Shown here: piece after piece, positions 37,137 through 43,535 of the stretch
How positions within the stretch are numbered: the first letter of the stretch is position 1
How the letters are laid out: each line of letters opens with the position of its first letter
The notes under the pieces: generated by a model
The model's database searches: none
Told to the model about the DNA's origin: nothing
Seen by the model: the letters and a program-made list of their open reading frames with translations, nothing else
Made by a program: the position numbers and the translations under genes
From: Pseudomonadota bacterium
GTDB lineage: Bacteria > Pseudomonadota > Alphaproteobacteria > Caulobacterales > Caulobacteraceae
Reading direction: 5' to 3'
Length of the DNA: 43,535 nucleotides
Assembly: GCA_021816155.1 (NCBI GenBank)
Contig: JAKAZA010000014.1
Location: 1-43,535, forward strand

Positions 37137-37990
37137 CAGTCCACTAGACCGTGGCGCAGGACCAGCCAGAGCAAGTGCGCTTTGCCCAGCGAGACGCGCC
37201 GCCGAGGCGGCGCCCAGCCTTCCGCTTCGGTGGCTCTGAGGATGGCGCTGTAGACCTTCCCCATCAGTCGGGGCGAACGGATTCGGCCGCCCGGCCGCGC
37301 CTTCAGCACCGCGCCGGCGAGCGCATACTGCTCGTGCGCCTTGGCCGCGACCCAGCGGCAGGCCTTGTCGACGCGCGGGTCGGCCACCACCGCTGTGGGG
37401 TCCCGGTTCGTGACGCCGGCCGCGTCCAGGGCCTCGGCTGGCAGGTAGAGCCGGCCCATTGCGGCGTCCTCGTCGAGATCGCGCAGGATGTTGGTGAGTT
37501 GCAGCGCGCGACCGAGGTGGAAGGCCAGCGTCACGCCCGCCTGCTCCGGCATGCCGAAGATGCGCACGGAGAGCCGCCCGACCGCGCTCGCCACCCGGTC
37601 GCAGTAGAGATCCAGCGTGGCGAAATCCGGCGCCACGATGGGCGCGCCTATATCCATCTCCATGCCGTCGACGATGGCGAGAAAATCGGACTGCTTCAGC
37701 CCGAAGCGCGCGACGTGCTCGGCGAGGTAGGCGATTCGCAGCGGCGCCTTGCCCTCGTACAGGGCGGCCAGATCGGCGCGCCATGCGGTCAGCGCGATCC
37801 GGCGTTCGTCGGGCGAGGGACCCGGCTCGTCGGCGACGTCGTCGACCACGCGGCAGAAGGCGTAGATGGCGAACATCGCGGCGCGCTCGGCGGCCGGCAA
37901 GAGGCGCATGGCCGCGTAGAAGGAGCTGCCCGAGGCCTGGTTCTCGGCGCTCGCCTGGGGGAGCGGCGGCGTGTCGATAGCGGCGTCCAT
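37136..37990 (-). CDS. hpnD: presqualene diphosphate synthase HpnD
   Basis: Squalene/phytoene-synthase-family enzyme (284 residues) that condenses two farnesyl diphosphates to presqualene diphosphate. The two aspartate-rich motifs for Mg-diphosphate binding are D50-D51-V-A-D54-E (in FCRVVDDVADE) and D171-L-D173-E-D175 (in NILRDLDEDAAMGR). The ribosome site before ATG 37990 is weak. It lies 9 bases after hpnC. Confidence 0.94.
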   Translation of the reverse strand: MDAAIDTPPLPQASAENQASGSSFYAAMRLLPAAERAAMFAIYAFCRVVDDVADEPGPSPDERRIALTAWRADLAALYEGKAPLRIAYLAEHVARFGLKQSDFLAIVDGMEMDIGAPIVAPDFATLDLYCDRVASAVGRLSVRIFGMPEQAGVTLAFHLGRALQLTNILRDLDEDAAMGRLYLPAEALDAAGVTNRDPTAVVADPRVDKACRWVAAKAHEQYALAGAVLKARPGGRIRSPRLMGKVYSAILRATEAEGWAPPRRRVSLGKAHLLWLVLRHGLVD

Positions 37991-37999
37991 GGTCGAGGC

Positions 38000-38866
38000 T
38001 TATGATCCCGCCGAACGCGATTGCCGAGCCCCAATGCGCTCGCCGAATGTCCGCCCAACGCCGATGAGGCCTATGGCCACGGCCTCCAGCCGGGTGTGAT
38101 GCACCCCGCCGGCCAGCGGATCGGCCGAGGCTAGGCGGCGCGTGAGGCCTTCAGCCAGACGCTGGATCGCGCCGATTTCGAGCGCCAGCCGCAGGTCCCG
38201 AACCTGACCGGCGAAAGGGCGTGAGAGCGCCAGCAGGCGCTGGGTCCTCGACGCCAGCTCGTGGATCACCGCGACGAGCTGTGGCGCGCCGCGCGGTTCG
38301 GCCAGCATCTCGATCCTCGCCCCGAACTGGTCGAGCGTTTCGCGCGGCAGATAGACACGATTCAGCGCGCGATAATCCTTGGCGCAGTCCTGCAGGTGGT
38401 TGATCACCTGCAACGCCGCGCAGAGCGCGTCCGAGGCCGGCCAGGCGGCGCGCCCCTCGCCGTGGACGTCCAGCATGAAGCGTCCGACGGGCGCCGCCGA
38501 ATAGCGGCAGTAATCCATCAGTTGGTCCCAGCTCTCGTAGCGCAGCTTGGTGACGTCGCGCCGGAACGCCTCCAGAAGGTCCAGCATGTGCTCCCAACCG
38601 ATATGTCTCTCGGCAAGAGCTCGCCGTAGCGCGACCGCCTGCGGCACGGTGTCGCTCGCGCCGGTCAGAGAGGCCTCGATCTCGGACAGCCGCGCAAGCT
38701 TCTCCTTCGGCGCGGCGGTCGGGTGGTCGGCGACATCGTCGGCCAGCCGCGCGACGCGATAGAAGGCCATGATCGGCGCGCGGTGGCGGGGCGCGATCAG
38801 GTGCGAGGCCACCGGAAAGTTTTCGTCGGCGCGCCCTTTGCCGGAAGCGAGGTCGGCCGCCGTCAT
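38000..38866 (-). CDS. hpnC: hydroxysqualene synthase HpnC
   Basis: A second squalene/phytoene-synthase-family enzyme (288 residues) that converts presqualene diphosphate to hydroxysqualene. The first aspartate motif is D43-D44-V-A-D47 in RLADDVADHP. The second site has the HpnC-type QDCAKDYRALNRVYLP (158-173), which lacks the full D-x-x-x-D of typical synthases and is characteristic of HpnC. The start is ATG 38866, overlapping the hpnB stop (ATGA); the upstream open frame is a shadow of hpnB. Confidence 0.93.
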   Translation of the reverse strand: MTAADLASGKGRADENFPVASHLIAPRHRAPIMAFYRVARLADDVADHPTAAPKEKLARLSEIEASLTGASDTVPQAVALRRALAERHIGWEHMLDLLEAFRRDVTKLRYESWDQLMDYCRYSAAPVGRFMLDVHGEGRAAWPASDALCAALQVINHLQDCAKDYRALNRVYLPRETLDQFGARIEMLAEPRGAPQLVAVIHELASRTQRLLALSRPFAGQVRDLRLALEIGAIQRLAEGLTRRLASADPLAGGVHHTRLEAVAIGLIGVGRTFGERIGARQSRSAGS

Positions 38867-40026
38867 GGGTGCGCTGCCGCCTGCGCCTGTGCGCGGCCTT
38901 TCCACATGCCGCCTCTGCCACGCCACACGTCGATTGCAGACTGCACGGTGAAGGCGACGTAGATCGCCCCGATCAGCGGCAGAGCGAGCCCCCATAGCGG
39001 CGAGACCCGATAATAGCGGAGCATGGGCTGGAACGACGCCGCCATCGCCGCCCAGGCAGCCGCGCCCAGCGCGCGCGCGCCCCAGCCATCGGCGAACACG
39101 GCGACCGTGGGCGCGGCGAGGTAGACCAGCGCCATGCCGAGCACCGTCCCGCCGAGCAGCCATGGAGAATAGTCAAGCTGCGCGTACGCCGACCGCGACA
39201 CCATGCGGCCGATCTCGCCGAAGGTGCGATAGGGTCTCAGGCTGAGCGAAGTGCGCGTGACGCCTAGCCAGATCGGCCCCTGGGCCTTCAGCCGCCCGGC
39301 GAGCGCGCAGTCATCGATGATTTCGGCCCTGATCGCCGCGATTCCGCCAGCCGCCTCCAGCGCCTCGCGTCGCACCAGCATGCAACCGCCGGCCGCCGCT
39401 GCGACGCGCCGGCGCGGATCGTTCACCAGCGCGAACGGGTAGAGCATGTCGAAGAAGAACACGAACGCGGGGATGAGCATCCGCTCGGGAAGGGTCCCGG
39501 TCTGCAGGCGCGCCATCAGCGAGACGAGGGCGAGGCGCCCGGCTTCGGCGCGGGCGACCAGCCGCCGCAGGGCGCCAGCCTCGTGGGCGATGTCGGCGTC
39601 GGTGAGCCACAGGTAGGTCGGTCGGTCCAGCGACGCGTGCTCCACACCCTGGCTCACCGCCCATAGCTTTCCCGTCCAGCCGGCCGCCAGCGGCCTGCCG
39701 CTGATCACGTCGATCCGCCGTGTCGCGCCGATTACCGCCGCCGTGCGCGCGGCGAGCTCGCCTGTCGCGTCCTCGCTGTTGTCGTCGACGAGCACGAGAC
39801 GGAGCGCGCCGGGGTAGTCCTGCGTCAGCAGGCTCGTCACGGAGGTCGCGATCACGTCCGCCTCGTTGCGCGCCGGAACGACTGCGGTCACTGAAGGCCA
39901 GACGGTCGGTTCGGGCGGTTGGTTCCGATCGTCGCGTTCGCGCATCGACCAGAAGAAGCCGCGGCCGAGGATAAGATAGATCCACGCCGCGAGCGCCCCG
40001 GCGCCGATGACGAACCAAGCGTTCAT
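38863..40026 (-). CDS. hpnB: hopanoid-associated glycosyltransferase HpnB
   Basis: Family-2 glycosyltransferase (387 residues) with an N-terminal membrane helix (about 5-22), a GT-A domain and two or three C-terminal helices (about 290-375). The nucleotide-sugar site shows VVPARNEADVIATSV (49-63), VDDNSED (80-86) and the metal-binding TDAD at 142-145. HpnB is assumed to glycosylate the hopanoid side chain, although direct evidence is limited. It overlaps hpnA and hpnC by 4 bases each. Confidence 0.92.
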   Translation of the reverse strand: MNAWFVIGAGALAAWIYLILGRGFFWSMRERDDRNQPPEPTVWPSVTAVVPARNEADVIATSVTSLLTQDYPGALRLVLVDDNSEDATGELAARTAAVIGATRRIDVISGRPLAAGWTGKLWAVSQGVEHASLDRPTYLWLTDADIAHEAGALRRLVARAEAGRLALVSLMARLQTGTLPERMLIPAFVFFFDMLYPFALVNDPRRRVAAAAGGCMLVRREALEAAGGIAAIRAEIIDDCALAGRLKAQGPIWLGVTRTSLSLRPYRTFGEIGRMVSRSAYAQLDYSPWLLGGTVLGMALVYLAAPTVAVFADGWGARALGAAAWAAMAASFQPMLRYYRVSPLWGLALPLIGAIYVAFTVQSAIDVWRGRGGMWKGRAQAQAAAHP

Positions 40027-41027
40027 TTCAGGTAGCCGGCCTCGCGGAACCAGGCGAGCGCATCGGCCAGCGCCTCGGTGTGCGGTCGCGCCCGGTAGCC
40101 GAGCTCCCGCTCGGCCTTGGCGGAGGTGAAGAACATGTGGTGCGCGGCCATGTCGAGCGCGTCGCGGGTGAGCATGGGCGCCTTGCCGGTGATCTGCGCA
40201 ATTCCCTCCGCTACGAAAGCGAGCGGATAGAGCGGGGCGCGGGCGAGCGCGAGGGTAGGGGCCTTGCGTCCGGTCAGCGCCGCGATGTCGGCCAGCATCT
40301 CGCGCAGCGTGAGGTCCTTGCCCCCCAGGATGTAGCGCTCGCCGATCCGGCCGTTCTCCAGGGCCTGCAGATGCCCATCGGCCACGTCCTCGACATGCAC
40401 CAGGTTCAGCCCCGTATCCACGAAAGCCGGGATCTTCCCCTGAGCGGCCTCCAGCACCATGCGGCCGGTCGGCGTCGGCTTGATGTCCCGCGGTCCGATC
40501 GGCGTGGACGGATTGACGATCACCGCGGGCAGGCCGCGGTCGGCGACCAGCTGCTCGACCAGCCGCTCAGCCGCAACCTTGCTCTGCTTGTACGCTCCGA
40601 CTCCCTCGCCATCGGCCAGCATCGCGGTTTCGTCGACGAACTTCGGCGTGTCCGGCGCACGCAGCGTCGCCACGCTCGAAGTGTAGACGACGCGCTCGAC
40701 GCCGGCCGCAAGCGCCGCTTCCATGGTGATGCGCGTCCCCTCGACGTTCGCACGGCGCAACTCGCCGGGGTCGCGCGCCCACAGGCGGTAGTCGGCGGCG
40801 ACGTGGAAGAGGTAGCGCACGCCCTGCAGAGCCGTCGCCATCGAGCCCGCATCGGTCATGTCGCCGACCATGACCTCGCAGGCCGCCCCTTCGAGGTTCA
40901 GGCGGGGGCTCGTCGGCCGCGCCAGAGCCCTCACCCGGGCGCCGCGCGCCGCAAGCGCTCTCAGCACGGCCGAGCCCACGAAGCCGGTGGCGCCGGTCAC
41001 GAGGATGGAGTCGCCGGGTTGCAGCAA
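40023..41027 (-). CDS. hpnA: hopanoid-associated sugar epimerase HpnA
   Basis: NAD(P)-binding epimerase/dehydratase-fold protein (334 residues) of the HpnA family, thought to act on sugars for hopanoid head groups. The Rossmann motif GATGFVG is at 12-18; the catalytic Y146-x3-K150 lies in AYKQSK and the serine in YTSSVATL near 115-122. The frame is open back to 41279, but only TTG 41027 gives the normal short lead before the Rossmann motif, and AGAAGAG lies 9 bases upstream of it. It follows the DUF2141 gene by 35 bases. Confidence 0.92.
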   Translation of the reverse strand: MLQPGDSILVTGATGFVGSAVLRALAARGARVRALARPTSPRLNLEGAACEVMVGDMTDAGSMATALQGVRYLFHVAADYRLWARDPGELRRANVEGTRITMEAALAAGVERVVYTSSVATLRAPDTPKFVDETAMLADGEGVGAYKQSKVAAERLVEQLVADRGLPAVIVNPSTPIGPRDIKPTPTGRMVLEAAQGKIPAFVDTGLNLVHVEDVADGHLQALENGRIGERYILGGKDLTLREMLADIAALTGRKAPTLALARAPLYPLAFVAEGIAQITGKAPMLTRDALDMAAHHMFFTSAKAERELGYRARPHTEALADALAWFREAGYLK

Positions 41028-41062
41028 GGTGCTGGGCTCTTCTAACGGCGCAAGCGCGCCCC

Positions 41063-41536
41063 TTAGAGGTAACGCAGCCGAATCTGCAAGCGCGTATCGC
41101 CGGCGCCGGCGTAGAAGCTGGCGGATTTCATCGACGGCGCCCTCAGGAAAGGGCGTACGTTGTTGGAGAAGCCGTAGCCCTCGGTCGGGCCAAGCAGGCC
41201 GAGGTCGAGGTCGCCATTGCTGTTGGCGTCCTGGAACATCACGACCTCGTAGATCCCCGGGCGAGGCAGATACATGCACATCGTCTGGGCTCCGCGCTCG
41301 GCCGGATCCCGCCAGACGTCGAGCCAGCCGTTTTCCGCCAGCCAGCGTCGCCGGTCATCGCCGTAGATATTGGCGACCAGGAAGCCATGATCGGACTTCA
41401 CGTTGGGGACGTCGACGAACAGGCGAACGCCTGTCGGCGCGCCGTGACACGCGGGATCGGCGCGGGCGCCGACCGCGACGACAGCCGCGGCCAGAACAAG
41501 CCCGGCGACCAGGAAGCGCCTGATGCTGATCCGCAA
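41063..41536 (-). CDS. DUF2141-type secreted protein heading the hpn operon
   Basis: A 157-residue protein with a signal peptide (RRFLVAGLVLAAAVVAVGARA, cleavage near residue 26) and a beta-rich DUF2141 domain. Recognisable segments are LFVDVPNVKSDHGFLVANIY, GIYEVVMFQDANSNGDLDLG and EGYGFSNNV. The D-x-N-x-D-x-D-x-D series is calcium-site-like and typical of the family. The start is TTG 41536, with AGAGG a few bases upstream; upstream codons lack a better start. The product should be periplasmic. Function unknown; the 35-bp gap to hpnA suggests co-transcription. Confidence 0.78.
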   Translation of the reverse strand: MRISIRRFLVAGLVLAAAVVAVGARADPACHGAPTGVRLFVDVPNVKSDHGFLVANIYGDDRRRWLAENGWLDVWRDPAERGAQTMCMYLPRPGIYEVVMFQDANSNGDLDLGLLGPTEGYGFSNNVRPFLRAPSMKSASFYAGAGDTRLQIRLRYL

Positions 41537-41589
41537 ACAAACCTCTCGCGATGTCTTTCCGTCCGGTGTCCGGCGCGTGTTGCGAGGAT

Positions 41590-41617
41590 GAAATAGTTGC
41601 TGCGGCGCTGTCTGCAA
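41590..41617 (-). promoter_or_regulatory. candidate sigma-70 promoter of the DUF2141-hpn operon
   Basis: On the minus strand, TTGCAG (41617-41612), a 16-base spacer and TATTTC (41595-41590) fit a housekeeping promoter. It would start transcription near 41583, about 46 bases before the TTG start. It lies in the divergent region shared with the tautomerase-like gene. Confidence 0.35.
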
Positions 41618-41673
41618 AGGCGGCTGGCCTTGGGCGCGCCGGCGCCGCTAGATGCGGCGCAGGGAGGCGCGCG

Positions 41674-42053
41674 ATGATCCGTTTGACGCTCGAGCACACT
41701 GACAATCTCGGGCCGGAAGCCGATTTCGGCGCGCTTCTGAAGACGTTTGACGCCCGCCTGCGCTCGGCCGAGACGGGCGGCGCCCATGTGCTCGCCGAGA
41801 GCCGCGTCCTGGTCGACTACGTCGCGGGGGACGGAGACGAAGCCTGGGCGAGCGTCATCATCACACTGCGCGCGCCGGCTTCGCTCGAAGCGGCGCTGGC
41901 GCCCTGCCGCGAATCTTTTCTCGAACTCGCTCAAGCGCACCTGGGCGATTCTTTTGGCGCAACTCGATCGCCATCGTCAGCCGTGCGGAGTTCCACGCTG
42001 ACTCAGTCGAGAGGGAACTTCGTCGCCGGCGGCCCCCGGGTCCGGGATTCTAG
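41674..42053 (+). pseudogene. tautomerase-like (CHMI-type) gene with an apparent frameshift
   Basis: ATG 41674 follows a strong AGGGAGG site and gives a sequence resembling 5-carboxymethyl-2-hydroxymuconate isomerases (LTLEHTDNLGPEADFGALL, later SRVLVDYVAGDGDEAWASVI). Near 41952-41955 (a TTTT run) the frame seems to slip: unshifted, it runs on to 42282, 233 bp into the antisense of the next gene. With one extra T it continues FWRNSIAIVSRAEFHADSVE and stops at 42051-42053, giving 126 residues, the normal length for this family. The usual catalytic N-terminal Pro is missing (Ile2), so enzymatic identity is doubtful. It could be a pseudogene, a sequencing error in the T-run, or a slippage site. 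A perfect 7-bp hairpin (41642-41660) directly precedes its ribosome site. Confidence 0.45.
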
Positions 42054-42505
42054 CCCGCCCGGCCCATATGGAAGATCTCCCCGCCTCGCCCCGAGGCCGC
42101 CTCCGCCAAGGTATAGCCTTCGAGCACCTGCGCCGTTGCGTCGCGGGCCCGCAAGAGCGCCTCCCGGATCGAGCAGGTGGCAAGGTCGGGACAATCGTCG
42201 CATTTGCGGAACGAAAGCCGGGAGACGCAGGGCGCCAGCGCCAGCGGTCCGTCGATCACGCGAATCACCTCGGCGAAAGTGACGTCAGCGGGATCGCGGG
42301 CCAGCTGATACCCCCCCAGCTTGCCGCGCCGGCTTACGATCACGCCGCGCCGTGCGAGCTCCAGAAGGATCGCCTCCAGGAATTTGCGTGGCGCATCCGC
42401 CCGATCCGCGAGTTCCCCGGCGGTGAGTTGCGCGCCGTCGGCCCGAGCGAGCTCGACGAGCGCACGCAGAGCGTACCTGGCTTTGCTTGACAGCATCGCC
42501 TTCAT
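42050..42505 (-). CDS. Rrf2-family transcriptional regulator with four clustered cysteines
   Basis: A 151-residue winged-helix repressor of the Rrf2/IscR type. The N-terminal MLSSKARYALRALVELA and the RRGVIVSRRGKLGGYQLARD wing segment are typical. A C-terminal cluster C93-x8-C102-x2-C105-x5-C111 (CVSRLSFRKCDDCPDLATC) suggests an Fe-S cluster, as in IscR, NsrR or RirA, but the spacing differs from the IscR C92/C98/C104 pattern, so the sensed signal (iron, NO, redox or cysteine supply) is open. ATG 42505 is the first reasonable start. Its stop overlaps the tautomerase-like stop by 4 bases in a convergent pair. Confidence 0.88.
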   Translation of the reverse strand: MKAMLSSKARYALRALVELARADGAQLTAGELADRADAPRKFLEAILLELARRGVIVSRRGKLGGYQLARDPADVTFAEVIRVIDGPLALAPCVSRLSFRKCDDCPDLATCSIREALLRARDATAQVLEGYTLAEAASGRGGEIFHMGRAG

Positions 42506-42887
42506 GTTTAGGCGCCCGTCCGCGGGTGCGGCAAGCCTCGGGAGCCTCGCCGAGAGCCCAGCGAAACGGATCGCCCAACCGCGCCTGGAAGGATGGCCTG
42601 GAGCGAAGCCTTCCAGGAGGGGCGTCGCGATCTGCGGCCACGAAGGCCCTCGAAAGTGCTTGCGCGACCTCCCGCCGGCACTTATACGCCGCCCCTCGCT
42701 TGCGGGCGGAGCTTCCGTCACGGTCGGATGGAAAACGGGCCGATAGGTCTTGATTTTCTATCGCGTCTGGAATAGCTTCCGCGCCTTCAATCGACTCGCT
42801 ACGGACTGACAGGGGCAAGCCCCGAGCGGCCCCGACGCGGTCTTTGCGCTCTGCTCGGCGGTGTCCGAGAATGGTGTCGAGGGTCGG
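42506..42887. other. 382-bp intergenic stretch before the rRNA promoter
   Basis: Holds the upstream region of the Rrf2 gene and the approach to the rRNA operon. Open frames here (for example on the minus strand reaching 43055) give Arg/Ser-rich products that run through the rRNA promoter and are not credible genes. No clear operator for the Rrf2 protein was seen. Confidence 0.5.
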
Positions 42888-42916
42888 TTGACAGCGAATA
42901 TGGGTGCGGATAGAGA
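42888..42916 (+). promoter_or_regulatory. rRNA operon promoter
   Basis: TTGACA (42888-42893) with exactly 17 bases to TAGAGA (42911-42916): a consensus -35 and near-consensus -10. Transcription would begin near 42922, about 285 bases before the 16S gene, a usual distance for an rrn leader. Confidence 0.65.
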
Positions 42917-43206
42917 CGCCGCTCCTCGCGCCGCCGGGCGTTATCGGCGGGGTCGGAGTTCTCCGATCGGGTCTTTGACATCGTTGATTTGGAAAGAGAA
43001 ACGCAGGCGGCGGCGTCCTGGCGATGGCGAAACCACGCCATCTCGACGCTGACAAATGCGGTCTCTTGAAGACAAACCATCGCCGTCAGCTTGCGGAGCT
43101 TCGGTTCCGTGTAGCGGACGGTTTTGGGAACTCGTCAATAGACTACGCAACGAACGCCCATTCGACCCCAAAAAGGGTCGGGTGGAAATCGGTCAGAACG
43201 TCAACT
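42917..43206 (+). other. rRNA leader with boxA-like element and hairpins
   Basis: GGTCTTTGACA (42970-42980) resembles the boxA antitermination element of rRNA leaders (E. coli TGCTCTTTAACA), followed by GGAAAGAGAAACGC, a stretch often seen in alphaproteobacterial leaders. Two perfect hairpins follow: GATGGCG/CGCCATC at 43023-43042 and CGACCC/GGGTCG around CAAAAA at 43163-43180. These probably take part in antitermination and 16S processing. Confidence 0.6.

Positions 43207-43535
<329 letters not shown>

Noticed and set aside
34011-37253. 1080-codon open frame on the plus strand through shc and hpnE
   Set aside because: Antisense to shc and hpnE, which have full motifs; Arg/Gly/Val/His-rich product without family resemblance, typical of high-G+C antisense frames.
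42285-43055. 256-codon minus frame across the Rrf2 upstream region and rRNA leader
   Set aside because: It runs through the rRNA promoter and leader and overlaps the Rrf2 gene in another register; Arg/Ser/Pro-rich.

Overview
This is a high-G+C, densely packed chromosomal window from an alphaproteobacterium. The right end holds the first ~329 nt of a 16S rRNA gene, whose short CACCTTCGGGTG loop and general signature look like Caulobacterales (Phenylobacterium/Caulobacter-like). The cbb3 oxidase operon with a FixK/FNR box and the hopanoid (hpn) genes agree with an alphaproteobacterium. I see no insertion sequences, phage genes, integrases, CRISPR arrays or tRNA genes. Most of the window is core metabolism and respiration in tightly overlapping operons.

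Layout, left to right. (1) 1-4.8 kb: the 3' part of a Gfo/Idh/MocA oxidoreductase, a Baeyer-Villiger-type flavin monooxygenase, an unrecognised Gln/Ala-rich lipoprotein (minus) and inorganic pyrophosphatase (minus). (2) 5.0-9.5 kb: ilvD followed with almost no gap by the two subunits of a molybdenum hydroxylase (nicotinate/isoquinoline dehydrogenase type). (3) 9.5-17.7 kb: a complete high-affinity potassium uptake operon, kdpFABCDE, led by an extra 27-residue membrane peptide gene and preceded by an 11-bp-spaced direct repeat that suits the OmpR-family regulator KdpE. (4) 17.6-27.3 kb: ccoNOQP-ccoGHIS-hemN, encoding cbb3 cytochrome oxidase, its copper/haem assembly factors and anaerobic haem synthesis. 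One FixK/FNR-type box sits between ccoN and a divergent small Cys/His-rich membrane protein gene. (5) 27.3-41.5 kb: hopanoid biosynthesis in two parts. hpnL (minus) and hpnH (plus) are separated from the hpnABCDE-shc-hpnG operon (minus) by a DegP/HtrA protease, two unrecognised exported or membrane proteins and a 0.55-kb stretch without a clear gene. A DUF2141 secreted protein gene heads the hpn operon. (6) 41.6-43.5 kb: a tautomerase-like gene that appears frameshifted, an Rrf2-family regulator with four clustered cysteines, and an rRNA operon promoter, leader and 16S 5' end.

How the genes work together. HpnD, HpnC and HpnE make squalene from farnesyl diphosphate, Shc cyclises it to hopene, HpnH adds an adenosyl group and HpnG removes adenine. 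HpnA and HpnB probably modify the side chain, and HpnL is a candidate membrane transporter or flippase. The cco block gives one transcription unit for low-oxygen respiration, from oxidase subunits to copper delivery to O2-independent haem synthesis. kdp supplies K+ when it is scarce.

I did not find a convincing new multi-gene system such as defence, a secretion island or a biosynthetic novelty. The best leads are small: the Cys/His protein sharing the FixK box, the extra kdp micro-peptide, the strong hairpin in front of hpnH, the DUF2141-hpnA linkage, and the broken tautomerase-like gene. All function calls rest on motif recognition by eye; no database searches were run.
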